64,000 bases of DNA from Hexactinellida sp. DTS-2022 (GCA_028753945.1 JAPNXP010000009.1:1550001-1614000), one strand, 5' to 3'. Shown: positions 18,868 to 32,235, counted from the first letter of the stretch. Made by a program: numbers and translations. The notes: generated by a model not told the origin, from the letters alone.

Positions 18868-21800
18868 ATACATCCTGTGGACCCCAGGTTGGGAACCACT
18901 GATCTAATGCAATACAGTGGTTTGTATTGCGGGAAATGGGAGGGTCCACATAATGTTTGGTACTATAAGTGGTTCACTTTTGAAAAAAGTTGGGAATCGC
19001 CGATCTATTGTAATGGAATATTCATTAAGCTGTAAAGAAGTCCTACCTAAACCTCGTTACAAGGGCTTTTCAATAGCTTTCAAACTGACATTATTAATCA
19101 AATATCGGCGCGTAGCAAGCAAATCAATTACTTCAGACGATCATTACACTCGTGCGTGACCTTTATATATCGAAGTTTGCGACTCATGTTATATTTTTCA
19201 AGGCATTTGCTTAGCAAGTCCTAGCCCAGTCACATCATAGGTCTACTATTTAATGAAACGCTGTATTTAATTGAAATATATTAATGCCAGAGAGGCAGAG
19301 ACGGATCCCTGAACGGCAGTGACTAACTTGGGTTACATTTATGCTTCTAGGTATTGAGTTAATATCAAGATATATCTTGTTTCTTTGTACGTAGTTGTTC
19401 AAGTGTAGCAATTAGTGAAGCTTGCAAAAATATTCAACAGATTGTGTAAGACTTTTATATTAATTAATATGAATTTAAATTGACATATTCCTGCGACTTC
19501 TTATCATCTTTCGTATCTCCGACAAACATTGTAAAAGGGGTAAGCTATGCTGCGTTATAATCCTCTTTGAATGTTCACACTCAATTGTATCAATATTATT
19601 AGCTTATAAATTATTGCGAATTAGATAATTACTAGATGGCAGTGTGTGAAAATATTTTTAATAAATCGTTTCTTTGCTTCACTGAGATCTTCAATTGGTT
19701 TGATAACGCGAATAACTGTATGAATCAGTATGATAACTATAGTATTTCCTCGTGGGTTCAAGGCGGGAGTGGGATAAAGAATCTAAGGGCAACCGTTCTA
19801 GAGAATAACTCAATGGAAGCATCAACGTCTTAGCGGAAGACAGCGACCCTCCATTCATTAGGTTTTCAAAAGGGAGTACTTACTATTGGTTTGAGAGAGA
19901 TAAATGAGAAGCCGATAAGATCATGTCCTTGTGATATGGAACAAAAGTCTAGAGAAAAGAGCGAATTTAAAGTCGCATTATATTGGAGCGGAAATGGGAG
20001 TGCGTTTCTTTTTGAGACAAGGAGCGCTTAATGCTCTGACTTTTACCAGATGCAATAAAACATTTTTATGATCGATCCTTTATATATTTACAATAGGGCT
20101 ATATGGAAGGCAGCATTAATTTCCATTTCTAACCATAGTTACATAAACTGTGAGAGATCAGTCGTAAATACCATACCTTGAGTTTTACTTCAACTAACGA
20201 TAAAGTCTCTAATAACCTCAATATCTGTAGTTTTACACAGATCAATAAACGAGGTTCAAAGTAAACAACTTTTAATGATATATAGACTATACTATAGTAA
20301 ATAAAACACATACAAAAAAAATCACTGGGGTATGTTAGGTATTTATGTTGGGACCCTTGAGAGGATACTATGAGTATAGGCTGTACTGAGATATGACACT
20401 TCAGAGTCTCTGCAGACAGTTCTCTTCCATATCACAGACGGTAATGAGTCCTGATTTTCTATGAATATTCAAGTCGGATGGAAAATCTGTCCCAACCCAA
20501 ATCCCTTTTCTGAAACTGCTAGTAACTTCGCCCCGCCCCTGTTTCTATGAATCGCCTTTCAAATCAAATACCTTAATAGCATTGTCCCAAATGTTTGTTA
20601 TGTAAATTATCCAATCGGCTGTGACAGGATTCATAAACAGGTTAAAGCGATAAGCTTCCACTATCTTATCTTCTCTTAGTATTGACCTAATGCAGGGTTC
20701 CGCAAACTTACATTTATATCAGGCCACATAATCTTAACAAAATTTTCCTCAGGCCGCAAACAATATCGACAAATTTTTCGAAATTTATAACAAAACTATT
20801 ATGTTGTTGTAATACTAGTCTAGAACTATACTAATTTATAAGCAAAAAGTGCTGTTTACTAGTACATTAATCAGTCTGTAAATGTGTACAGGCCAGATGA
20901 AAACTAGAAATGTCCTCAGGCCACACATGATAGAAATTTCCATTGGGCTATCAGGCCACACATAAGGTTGTTTCAGGCCGCATGCGGCATGAAAAACCTT
21001 GTTTGCTATACCCTGACCTAATGAGCTTTCCTGTTAATGCGAATTTTTGGAGAGGAGAAGAAGTTTCTGTGAAGAGACACAAAATAGAATCCTTTGTAGA
21101 ATTCATATCCGGTAATTATACATACCTGTTTTTCTTGTCGGCAAGGTAGCGTATGGGGCTAAATGGGTACTGTTTTATATTTGGAGAGTGCCTCTGTACA
21201 GGGGCGGCGAACACTTGTACAATTAGAGTCGGCTCCGGGGGCTCATAATTAGAAGCCCCTAGTAACAACTTTTGGGGGCCCTAAAAATAACTTTGAGGAC
21301 ACCAACAGACATGTCAGAAATTAGAATTCAATTACCGTAGTTTGAAAACACTAGATTGTTAGCAAACTGTTATAAACTTTGTGTTTTTCCAAAACAAACT
21401 AAAGTATTTACTCGAATAGCACCGTAGGCAATTATTGTTTTTTGGCCAATTTGAGACCAAATATTTTTATGAAATTTCGAGAATATCACATTTTATCACA
21501 ATAAATTATTTATCGGTTGATAAATTATTACTATTGAGGCTTGCATTACATATAGCTGTTTACTCCGGGCAGCGGTAATAAATATTCATTTGCTACTTTG
21601 GGGTGGCTACTGGCTACTATTCAAGTATAAGTATGCTGTAACTAAAGACAATGTAAAACTTTGAGAAAATGATAAATTATGTTATCAGAATACTTTGGAT
21701 TCCTTCAAAAAAAAAGCAAAAATCTAGTCTCGGCAACTATCCTTGACGAATACATTTACCATTTTTTTGGAATTGGATTGTCGTATCATAGGTCTGTGTT

Positions 21801-21868
21801 GAGCCTTAATTAATAACAATAATTATTATTTGTACGTAATTATAAATTATAGAAACCATGAAGGGCCA
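18868..21868. repeat. Inner palindrome arm, left (3.0 kb)
   Basis: Reverse complement of 23078-26100. Every paired landmark sums to 44946 from about 18891 to 21868, so there is no net indel over almost 3 kb, and the compared stretches match base for base. One 21-base difference lies at the outer edge (a GGTCCAC repeat in the MITE). No gene is recognised inside, only short frames that are mirrored exactly. Confidence 0.9.
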
Positions 21869-23077
21869 GCAATTTGATATATCACAAGACAACATTTGGA
21901 GGATTTTTTCCATAGCAACGCTGGAATGTATCAAAAATATGTCAAAAAATATGTCACGAGATTTAGCTGAAAATCTTCAATTTTAGGTTTATTTCGATTA
22001 ATCTTGACAAATCCCATTTTAGAGGGTCGATATGTGTATAATTATACTAGTGGATTTTTTCTAGGTTCAACCTTCCAACGACCTGATTAATACTATAGCA
22101 ACATACTAATATTCGTAACTCCATCTAAAGCCGAAAGGGGCATACTTATTGCATGTTTGAGTAGATACAGGTGCAACTGAAGGTTTATAGTAAATCACTC
22201 CATTGTAGTTCTATAAAATAATACGGTACAGTGTTTATAGCAGACAAATACGGGCATTTAATCACATACTGATATATACTAATAGAGATAGTGATTTAGC
22301 AGCACTTGGTTGGGAAGATTATGAAACATCTGACACTCCTGTATCTTTCACCGTCTTGAATACATTCCTATTCGCTTGGTATTCCGATAAATTAGTAAAA
22401 TATAGCTTGTCTTTTAATGAATAATGTATGTAGAGCGTATTCAATTCGAATTTCAATTTGCTTTCGCAAATCTACTTTACAACTTATAATGATTACAGTA
22501 AAACCTTCAGAAAGTGAACATTCTGGGGACCAGCCAAAATGTTCACTTTTGAGAGGTGTTCACTTTTCATGATTTCTCATAAAGTGTCCTACCTCCAATA
22601 GGTAGCTGTAACTTATAAGATATCACAATAGTAACTTATAAGTTATCATATAGCCCACATCATGAATTATTGTGCACTCACAGACAACTGTGAAATCATA
22701 GCTGCCAGTTAGCTTCCAGAAAGTTAAGCTCAAGTAGAAAAATAAACACCCCCGCCCCCCGCCCCCCCTCCAACATGGCTAAAAAATCCTCCAAAAATCC
22801 TTCGTTCATTTTGGAGGTCATATCCTAATACAATACAATTTTGGAAATTTGGACCAGATTAGGTCTTCACATTTCACTTTTCAGGGTGTTCAGAAGTTGG
22901 AGGGTAAACACTGTGTAAAATAATGGGATAAATTTGGGACCGAGACAAAGTGTTCATATTTTGGAGTTGTTCATTTATTGAAGTTTTGCTGTACTACATG
23001 TATTTGTTTGTTGGAACTCTCAAACTAAGTCTCATCTATGTAGATACACAGACAGGGGCCTGGTGGGGCCTAAGGCC
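21869..23077. other. Spacer of the giant palindrome
   Basis: 1.2 kb unique to the centre. It holds the 500-bp TA-flanked MITE at 22494-22993 and a C-rich run near 22748. The borders are GAAGGGCC on the left and GGCCCTTC on the right. No gene. Confidence 0.75.
22494..22993. mobile_element. TA-flanked MITE in palindrome spacer
   Basis: TACAGTAAAACCTTCAGAAA at one end, GAAGTTTTGCTGTA at the other, with internal repeats of GTTCACTTTTGA and its complement. Mariner-like ends; no ORF. Confidence 0.65.
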
Positions 23078-26044
23078 CTTCATGGTTTCTATAATTTATA
23101 ATTACGTACAAATAATAATTATTGTTATTAATTAAGGCTCAACACAGACCTATGATACGACAATCCAATTCCAAAAAAATGGTAAATGTATTCGTCAAGG
23201 AAGCTATAGTTGCCGAGACTAGATTTTTGCTTTTTTTTTGAAGGAATCCAAAGTATTCTGATAACATAATTTATCATTTTCTCAAAGTTTTACATTGTCT
23301 TTAGTTACAGCATACTTATACTTGAATAGTAGCCAGTAGCCACCCCAAAGTAGCAAATGAATATTTATTACCGCTGCCCGGAGTAAACAGCTATATGTAA
23401 TGCAAGCCTCAATAGTAATAATTTATCAACCGATAAATAATTTATTGTGATAAAATGTGATATTCTCGAAATTTCATAAAAATATTTGGTCTCAAATTGG
23501 CCAAAAAACAATAATTGCCTACGGTGCTATTCGAGTAAATACTTTAGTTTGTTTTGGAAAAACACAAAGTTTATAACAGTTTGCTAACAATCTAGTGTTT
23601 TCAAACTACGGTAATTGAATTCTAATTTCTGACATGTCTGTTGGTGTCCTCAAAGTTATTTTTAGGGCCCCCAAAAGTTGTTACTAGGGGCTTCTAATTA
23701 TGAGCCCCCGGAGCCGACTCTAATTGTACAAGTGTTCGCCGCCCCTGTACAGAGGCACTCTCCAAATATAAAACAGTACCCATTTAGCCCCATACGCTAC
23801 CTTGCCGACAAGAAAAACAGGTATGTATAATTACCGGATATGAATTCTACAAAGGATTCTATTTTGTGTCTCTTCACAGAAACTTCTTCTCCTCTCCAAA
23901 AATTCGCATTAACAGGAAAGCTCATTAGGTCAGGGTATAGCAAACAAGGTTTTTCATGCCGCATGCGGCCTGAAACAACCTTATGTGTGGCCTGATAGCC
24001 CAATGGAAATTTCTATCATGTGTGGCCTGAGGACATTTCTAGTTTTCATCTGGCCTGTACACATTTACAGACTGATTAATGTACTAGTAAACAGCACTTT
24101 TTGCTTATAAATTAGTATAGTTCTAGACTAGTATTACAACAACATAATAGTTTTGTTATAAATTTCGAAAAATTTGTCGATATTGTTTGCGGCCTGAGGA
24201 AAATTTTGTTAAGATTATGTGGCCTGATATAAATGTAAGTTTGCGGAACCCTGCATTAGGTCAATACTAAGAGAAGATAAGATAGTGGAAGCTTATCGCT
24301 TTAACCTGTTTATGAATCCTGTCACAGCCGATTGGATAATTTACATAACAAACATTTGGGACAATGCTATTAAGGTATTTGATTTGAAAGGCGATTCATA
24401 GAAACAGGGGCGGGGCGAAGTTACTAGCAGTTTCAGAAAAGGGATTTGGGTTGGGACAGATTTTCCATCCGACTTGAATATTCATAGAAAATCAGGACTC
24501 ATTACCGTCTGTGATATGGAAGAGAACTGTCTGCAGAGACTCTGAAGTGTCATATCTCAGTACAGCCTATACTCATAGTATCCTCTCAAGGGTCCCAACA
24601 TAAATACCTAACATACCCCAGTGATTTTTTTTGTATGTGTTTTATTTACTATAGTATAGTCTATATATCATTAAAAGTTGTTTACTTTGAACCTCGTTTA
24701 TTGATCTGTGTAAAACTACAGATATTGAGGTTATTAGAGACTTTATCGTTAGTTGAAGTAAAACTCAAGGTATGGTATTTACGACTGATCTCTCACAGTT
24801 TATGTAACTATGGTTAGAAATGGAAATTAATGCTGCCTTCCATATAGCCCTATTGTAAATATATAAAGGATCGATCATAAAAATGTTTTATTGCATCTGG
24901 TAAAAGTCAGAGCATTAAGCGCTCCTTGTCTCAAAAAGAAACGCACTCCCATTTCCGCTCCAATATAATGCGACTTTAAATTCGCTCTTTTCTCTAGACT
25001 TTTGTTCCATATCACAAGGACATGATCTTATCGGCTTCTCATTTATCTCTCTCAAACCAATAGTAAGTACTCCCTTTTGAAAACCTAATGAATGGAGGGT
25101 CGCTGTCTTCCGCTAAGACGTTGATGCTTCCATTGAGTTATTCTCTAGAACGGTTGCCCTTAGATTCTTTATCCCACTCCCGCCTTGAACCCACGAGGAA
25201 ATACTATAGTTATCATACTGATTCATACAGTTATTCGCGTTATCAAACCAATTGAAGATCTCAGTGAAGCAAAGAAACGATTTATTAAAAATATTTTCAC
25301 ACACTGCCATCTAGTAATTATCTAATTCGCAATAATTTATAAGCTAATAATATTGATACAATTGAGTGTGAACATTCAAAGAGGATTATAACGCAGCATA
25401 GCTTACCCCTTTTACAATGTTTGTCGGAGATACGAAAGATGATAAGAAGTCGCAGGAATATGTCAATTTAAATTCATATTAATTAATATAAAAGTCTTAC
25501 ACAATCTGTTGAATATTTTTGCAAGCTTCACTAATTGCTACACTTGAACAACTACGTACAAAGAAACAAGATATATCTTGATATTAACTCAATACCTAGA
25601 AGCATAAATGTAACCCAAGTTAGTCACTGCCGTTCAGGGATCCGTCTCTGCCTCTCTGGCATTAATATATTTCAATTAAATACAGCGTTTCATTAAATAG
25701 TAGACCTATGATGTGACTGGGCTAGGACTTGCTAAGCAAATGCCTTGAAAAATATAACATGAGTCGCAAACTTCGATATATAAAGGTCACGCACGAGTGT
25801 AATGATCGTCTGAAGTAATTGATTTGCTTGCTACGCGCCGATATTTGATTAATAATGTCAGTTTGAAAGCTATTGAAAAGCCCTTGTAACGAGGTTTAGG
25901 TAGGACTTCTTTACAGCTTAATGAATATTCCATTACAATAGATCGGCGATTCCCAACTTTTTTCAAAAGTGAACCACTTATAGTACCAAACATTATGTGG
26001 ACCCTCCCATTTCCCGCAATACAAACCACTGTATTGCATTAGAT

Positions 26045-26180
26045 CAGTGGTTCCCAACCTGGGGTCCACGGACCCCTGTAGGGGGTCCACAGGATGTATT
26101 ACGGACAATGGGAGGGGGTCCACAGAATGTCTAATATTTACTATAGGGGGTCCACGGTTGAAAAAGGTTGGGAATCGCTG
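26045..26180. mobile_element. hAT-type MITE, 136 bp, 8-bp TSD
   Basis: CAGTGGTTCCCAACC at the start, GGTTGGGAATCGCTG at the end, with CATTAGAT duplicated at 26037-26044 and 26181-26188. The related region near 47625 has a single CATTAGAT, an empty site. A remnant lies at the truncation point of copy D. Confidence 0.85.
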
Positions 26181-26402
26181 CATTAGATGAATGGTAGTAC
26201 AGACATTGTCCCATATAATAATGCTACGACTAATAAACAAGATAGAAGAATAAATATGAAAAATAGAACAATAATTTGGATAAATATAACATAACTTCTA
26301 TCTAGCTACACGACTGGTTATACTGATTTAAAAAAGCAAACTTATTAGAACGAAATGCAAATCTAAATAGGACACTAATAAATAGGGTTATACAAGCAGT
26401 AG

Positions 26403-28049
26403 TTAAGCACACGTTTTGGTAGCACACAGACAAGAGGCTCCAATCTTCACATCAGCTAGCACGCTGGCTTTCTGATACATTTTAAAGACAGATTTGGCTT
26501 CTACCATCTTATTTTGTGTTTTCAGAACTTTATAGAGACCTAGTAGTGACCACATGTTATCCTTGTACTGTATCAAATCTTCTCGGTAGACTGCTTCAGC
26601 CTCTACAACATCTCCATGTTCCGCTAGTAGTGCCCCCAGCACGTGTCGAGTCGGCATCAACCAAGACCAAGGTTCGCTATAGACCAAGCAAGTATCACGT
26701 TTGACTGCTAAACGTAGGTGATCAAACGCTTCTTTATAGTTTCCCTTACGATATTCAATTTCACCATTCAGCACGCACTCTGCAATATCCAGGACACCTT
26801 TGCCAGGTTGTTCAGGATCGTACATTATGTTATTGAGAATATGACGTTTTGCAAGTGTTTTGTCTTTTAGCGACTCGTAGAACAATTTACGTTCAAAGTC
26901 TGCCTCTTCTACCCTACCCAATGCAGCGAATGCAACACCTCGAGCATAGTGCGAGATGGCTATGGAGCTAGGATACAGTTCCTTCTCTTGGTCAACTGGA
27001 CGCTTTAGAATCTCTTCCCATTTACCAAACCGAACTAAAACTTCCAAGATAACAATTCTCATTGGCTCCAAATACATCATGCCCATTGGAAGATCCCCTA
27101 ACATACACGTAACAGCAGCTTTATCCAGGTATTCTAGCAAGGCTTCGGAGGATTCTAAAGATTTAGCTGATTGGCCGTTGAACATAGCAGCCCAAACAGA
27201 AAAATGGAAGTGGTGCATTCTGTAGACTTTATAGAAATTATTCTCTACTTCACTTGTCAACATGTATTTCCTATCTGCTAGGATGGCTAGTTCATTCACT
27301 TCCGTGGCCTCTTTGTAGTGTCCCATCCAAATATCGATATGACTAGCCATGTGAATTAAGTGGCCATGTTCCTTCACAGTGTTTCGCAACACATCTGCAG
27401 ACGGCAACGCTTTCTCAGGAGTAGCAGATAACTCCATTGTGTGGATGTAGAAGTGGCATAGACCAGGATGCATTGGAGATATTTTGAGAGCATCCTCAAG
27501 GACTGAGAGTATCTCCAATGTCTCTGGTATAGAAGGCTTGTAGTCAGGATAAGGGTTCCATAGTTTCCAAGGTGCTAAATTCATTAACGACTCAGCGAAG
27601 AAAGCTGCCACTTCAATGTTGTTTCCTCCAAACTTCTGGTACACAGGACGCATAGCATTAGCATAGTTACGATTCAATATGTCGAATTGCACTGAGCCTA
27701 CAGGGGAACAGAAGCGAACAACCTGAGCCTCAATCAATGCAACCTCCCAGTCAGAGAGAGAGTGAAGTTTGGAAAGGGACAATGCTTTTTGTGCTTCTTC
27801 ATAGCCAGAAGCATAATCCATCCCATTTATATTGTTATAGTGACCTGCATTACTGTAAGCAATAAAATAATGTGCCATAACACAATCTTTGTCGAATGTG
27901 AGAGCTTTGGTACAATCGAGAATAACTTGACTGTGATTGAAGTTGAATAGATGGCCTACCCCAGTTTCAATCCATTTCAAACATTCACTTGAAGAAGTGG
28001 TCACTTTATTACTCATGCCAATGGGGAATTTGGAAGTACTCTCAGCCAT
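26403..28049 (-). CDS. TPR-repeat protein, copy A, 548 aa, intronless
   Basis: Intact frame from ATG at 28049 to a stop at 26403-26405. It is an alpha-helical repeat protein of the tetratricopeptide type. Conserved blocks are HPGLCHFYIHTMELS (about 194-208), GHLIHMASHIDIWMGHY (about 229-245) and, near the C-terminus, TPR-like units GEIEYRKGNYKEAFDHL and GALLAEHGDVVEAEAVYRED. The HPGxxHxYIH...GHLxHMxSHI signature is one I know mainly from bacterial TPR proteins; the function is unknown. No signal peptide or membrane segment; the C-terminus is cysteine-rich (ASCLCATKTCA). Paralogues are copies B, C and D in this window. A hAT-like fragment (GATTCCCAAACTACGGGTCGC) sits just upstream of the start in all copies and could supply promoter sequence. 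Confidence 0.85.
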   Translation of the reverse strand: MAESTSKFPIGMSNKVTTSSSECLKWIETGVGHLFNFNHSQVILDCTKALTFDKDCVMAHYFIAYSNAGHYNNINGMDYASGYEEAQKALSLSKLHSLSDWEVALIEAQVVRFCSPVGSVQFDILNRNYANAMRPVYQKFGGNNIEVAAFFAESLMNLAPWKLWNPYPDYKPSIPETLEILSVLEDALKISPMHPGLCHFYIHTMELSATPEKALPSADVLRNTVKEHGHLIHMASHIDIWMGHYKEATEVNELAILADRKYMLTSEVENNFYKVYRMHHFHFSVWAAMFNGQSAKSLESSEALLEYLDKAAVTCMLGDLPMGMMYLEPMRIVILEVLVRFGKWEEILKRPVDQEKELYPSSIAISHYARGVAFAALGRVEEADFERKLFYESLKDKTLAKRHILNNIMYDPEQPGKGVLDIAECVLNGEIEYRKGNYKEAFDHLRLAVKRDTCLVYSEPWSWLMPTRHVLGALLAEHGDVVEAEAVYREDLIQYKDNMWSLLGLYKVLKTQNKMVEAKSVFKMYQKASVLADVKIGASCLCATKTCA

Positions 28050-28480
28050 TTTTCTAAATATATTTTACGGATACAATTTATATCTGTGATTCCCAAACTA
28101 CGGGTCGCAATCCACAAGGGGGTCAATTAACAACTTCGAGGGTCGCATGTTGTAATTAAATTTCTGAAATATACTATGGTGATAACTCGAAACTTTATTA
28201 AGAATGAGCACGGTGTAAATAAGAAATTTCTCAAACTAACTAGTGTTAGCTTAATTGTCTAGATATATATTTTATTAGGGAAAATTTTCCAAATATACTC
28301 AACATTACTCAACTAATTGGTTAATATACTAAAGTTTTTCCAAATATACTCTAGTTTTATTGGATCATTGCAAATACATATACTCAAGTTTTATTGGATT
28401 ATTCTATTAGATAGAAGTACAATGGATACAAGTTCTAAGAACATGGTTAGGACTGTTGTATGATGGTTTACTTACCATCA
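28050..28480. repeat. Shared upstream region of TPR gene copies
   Basis: DNA just upstream of copy A that recurs upstream of copies B (49439-49708), C (58508-58740) and D. It begins with a GTGATTCCCAAACTACGGGTCG hAT-like end and continues AT-rich. It was duplicated together with the gene. Confidence 0.75.
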
Positions 28481-28964
28481 TACCATGACAGTTTACTTAC
28501 CTCTATTACTATTACAATAATTAACCATGGATGCTTTCTATCCATGACAGTTTACTTACCGTCTTTACTGTGAATCCTTATAAGTATATATGTGTAAAGG
28601 AAGTAAAACTGTGAAGCTTTGCAAAGACCGTAAGTAAACTGTCATGGATATAAAATATCCATGGTTAATTATGGTTATAGTAATAGAGGATTTGGGAGTT
28701 GAGAAATAACCATGTTCTACTACTTTCCCTGTCCATATAGTATTAGGCATGCAGTGATATCAATACTGGACTACTATATTAACTATATTAATGGCGATAT
28801 CGTTTCAGCTCCACACCAAGTCTATCTGAGGATGCGGGCGGGCGGTATCTCATTATCATTACCTCATTAATTGATGACGCCGTAGGTAAATAAGTCTATT
28901 CGCAATCATTATAGTATGTGAGTGCAAAAAATATGCAATTTTCAGGTAATAATGCTTGTAATAA

Positions 28965-29071
28965 TACAGTCGAAACCGGTTTATTCTAACTCGGATTATT
29001 CTAACTATCGGTTTTTTCTTGCTATTTTTATCTGAAAAGAAATGGTTAGAAAAAAACCGGTTTGAACTGTA
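28965..29071. mobile_element. TA-flanked MITE (CAGTCGAAACCGG family)
   Basis: TACAGTCGAAACCGGTTTAT at one end, AACCGGTTTGAACTGTA at the other. Present in the right palindrome arm only; it interrupts the match near 10460-10470 in the left arm. Confidence 0.75.
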
Positions 29072-29114
29072 TCTGCTTTGATAACTTACTAGCTAAGTAT
29101 GTAACGTGAAGAGT

Positions 29115-29245
29115 TAAAAAATATAAAATTACAGCTGTGCCGACTGCATATTCATTGGAGGCACTATATTTGGTGGTTCAATGACTAATAGTGCCTCCAC
29201 AAGAATATGCTGTCTGCACAGCTGTAATTTTAGATTTTTTCGCCC
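29115..29245. repeat. MITE family G copy 3
   Basis: AATTACAGCTGTGCCGAC ends. Mirror of the copy at 10290-10417 in the left palindrome arm. Confidence 0.75.
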
Positions 29246-29370
29246 TTAGGTTGGAATGAATATAAATGTAACGGTCCCTTTGGTCTCGTCAGGTACGCGT
29301 GGATCACTTAACCTCTACGCATTTGGATATATCATATATTCGCTAAACTATCTGTATTATTTATTTTTCA

Positions 29371-32235
29371 ACTTCACCACTACACGCAATAATTATTAAT
29401 CAATTCCCAGTACACAAAGTCTTCAGTATGCGCATTTATCTGTATTCCCCTTTGACTTCCATGTACATATAAATTTTCATCCATTTATATTACTTTATAT
29501 CAACCACACCAATGGATATTCACATCGTATATATGCACACAATAAATTAGTTATCAGCATAGTTGTTTACCCATTATAACAATCGTAAGATAGTAAATAG
29601 GTTCATTCTGGATCAAACCAATTTGTTTAACTATTTGTAAACGTCAATAATACATAAAAGTTTCGAAAATTGGTGATCAGCATGCTTGTTTCTTAGAATG
29701 ACAAATGGAATTAATTTTATATTCCAATATATGCGGTATAAACACTCTATCACTCTAGTAGAATTCGGGCACCAAACACGCACACAGACTAATATCATTT
29801 AATAGATATTCCATTTCATTAATCCAGTGTTTGTAAATCAGTTATCGTTTTGAATTGAAATCAGAATACTTATTACTTAGAATAACATATGGGATTAAGT
29901 TTATATTTCCAATATAAACGCGTGATAAACTCTCCTATCAGTCTAATACATTCGGGAACCAAACAGACACATACGAATATTTACATAAATAGATATACAA
30001 CTAATATTAGAAATCGATTTTGAGCTATTGAATCAAATTGAATTATTCATTTACAATGGAATACTTTATTGTAATTTGTAACTGTGATATTATAAATCGA
30101 TTTGTATAGAATAGCTATTGAATTGAATTTAATTATTCATATATACAAGAATTATTTATTGTAACTATGATATCAGCAATAAACTTGAAGAGTAATAACA
30201 TTGAATCTAATTGAATTATTCATAAAATTAAATAGTAGATCTTCATCGAAACCACGAAATAATTGCATAATTGAATATTCATGAAATTGCTATTTTAGAA
30301 AGTTAAGGGTGAATTGTGGCAATTTTGAGCCTAATTATCAGGAAAATGAGGACGAATTTTTTAAAATCGGGAAGAGCTATCAGTTCCAAAATACTTTTTT
30401 GAAGCCAATGATTCCAAATTTTTGATTGTTATCGCTTTTATTTTCTTATGGGACAAAAAGTCCCGCTAAAAATTTTCAAGTCGAAATTGATATCAGGCCA
30501 CGAGATGCACATGAATCAACAACCAGACACCTATCGTGAAAATCTCAGAGTTCTAGTACTTACGGTCTAGCCTGGGGAGGCGACACGGAGAAAAACAAAT
30601 CCAAGGCATCGAGGTTAGAACTGGGCCCTATACTATAGTCGGCATAAAAATCTAGCAATTGGGCGGTTGAGCAGTGTATTATACAGCCAATGTAAATACG
30701 CTCCTAATCCTGGTCTAATCCAATTTTCCTACGCCTAAGTAACAAATTTATGTTACGGTATAGGAGAGGATTCCAAATTTTCGCGCTCCAAAATTCAAAT
30801 TTTCAAAAAATCATGCGCCAAAAAGGAGCGTCTCGCGATCCTGGATAAATCCTTGCAGGTTGAGGAAACATAAATACATTTTCAATCTAATAACCCAGAC
30901 ATTAAACTGACCTTATCAGTGCTGAAATTACATTATAACAGGTGTTGATCGATTTAAATATAAAAGTATTTCCTAATTATACGTACGTATATACCGTATA
31001 AACTCGAATAATAGGCCCCCCTCGATAATCGCCCCAAAACTAGCGAATACAAATTTGTTACAGCACCCAGAAGTAAACATCTTTATCTAATATAAGCCTC
31101 AATAAGATTATCAACCGATTATAATAAATAAATTGTAATAAATTGCGATATTCTCGAAAATTCATAAAAATTTGTTGGTCCCAAAATGGTGAAAATACAA
31201 AAATCGTCTAGGCAAGTAGATTACGCTAGTTATTTGTATATATTACGTATATAAATATGTAATTAATACATGATATACATTCAAATTGTAAAACTTACTA
31301 ATTTTGCAATACAGTATACAATTCAAAATAAACACTGAATTAATTACTAACTATTTCAAACACTAACTTATTATGATAAATATCCAAGATTTATTAGCTA
31401 TAGGCTTCGTGAAATAGTATCCAAACTCATTTAGTTATTAATAATGGATATTAGTATCAACCATTGATTTATGCAAACTTTAACTTTAGAATAATTTATT
31501 AGTTCAACAACTCTCCCATAACGCAATGCAAAGATACATACTAATCATTTACTTTTTGCAAATTAATTACAGAATAGTAGTTAACTCAAATGTAAATGTT
31601 CAAATTTGAAACTGTAGCTGTTGGACATGCCTGTCACGAAATATTTGGTCCGTGTTGTTTTTGGTCCGGCTTGTCCAGACCAAATATTAACCCGGGCTGA
31701 ATATTTCAGACGTTGTTGGTCCGGGTATATATTATTGTGTCCAATAGTGTAATATTATAGATGATGAGAGCAATATTTCAATTTAGATTAATCTAGACTG
31801 TATCTTCGTATACTATTGTCAACATTGAGATTAGGCATAGGCTATGGATTAGGCTTATTGATATATTTCGTAGTGACTGATGCGCGCCAATATACCAATT
31901 AATCTCTAGGGAAGAATTGAGTGAAACATTTAAATTTAATTGATGATTTTTGATTATGTCATAGATCGTCTATGAAGTAATGATGTTGTAACATTTAGAG
32001 TAAGGTGTTACAACTTCAAAGGAGAATTTATGTAGTGATGCTGGGAGAGCACATTTTTATGATTCGGTCAGCATGAATAATTAAATCTTGCCAAGTAATT
32101 ATCGCATTTATTGCATATTTTGACATTTTAAGAAATGAAGAGTCAAGAATAATTATTGCTAGATTGGTGGAGAGTGTGATAAAATATGAAAATCATTTAT
32201 ATTGTGCGATTTCAAAATTTTGTGACAGTACAGCC
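29371..32235. repeat. Non-coding repeat block upstream of TPR copy A
   Basis: No gene seen. Long stretches recur in the same order: 30003-31507 matches 50634-51892, and 31345-32235 matches 59310-60235. Landmarks include GTGAATTGTGGCAA, ACTCGAATAATAGGCCCCC and GGACATGCCTGTCACGAAA. It is part of a segmental duplication that carries the TPR gene. Confidence 0.75.

Larger units (their letters stand above)
10182..21868. repeat. Left arm of giant imperfect palindrome
   Basis: Runs inward from a TGAAAAATAAATAATACAG block at 10182 that is mirrored at the outer end of the right arm (29370). Matching blocks are 10182-10740, 11160-11234 and 17295-18834, then the inner arm 18868-21868. The left arm differs by a 6.06-kb transposon nest (11235-17294), a 395-bp element (10757-11151), a 165-bp MITE (17688-17852) and a loss of about 1.2 kb that removes most of the TPR gene. 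Confidence 0.85.
23078..29370. repeat. Right arm of giant imperfect palindrome
   Basis: Mirror of the left arm. The inner part (23078-26100) pairs with 18868-21868, 27300-28660 pairs with 17295-18834, and 28660-29370 pairs with 10182-11234. It retains the intact TPR gene and an empty target site for the left-arm MULE. Arm-specific addition: a TA-flanked MITE at 28965-29071. Confidence 0.85.

Noticed and set aside
18917-26029. Short identical frames repeated in both palindrome arms as conserved small genes
   Set aside because: Their identity follows from the inverted duplication; no coding signature, homologue or start context supports them.
26403-28049. Bacterial contamination, from the bacterial-looking TPR protein
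   Set aside because: Copies are embedded among eukaryotic transposons and duplicated with AT-rich upstream DNA on the same contig.
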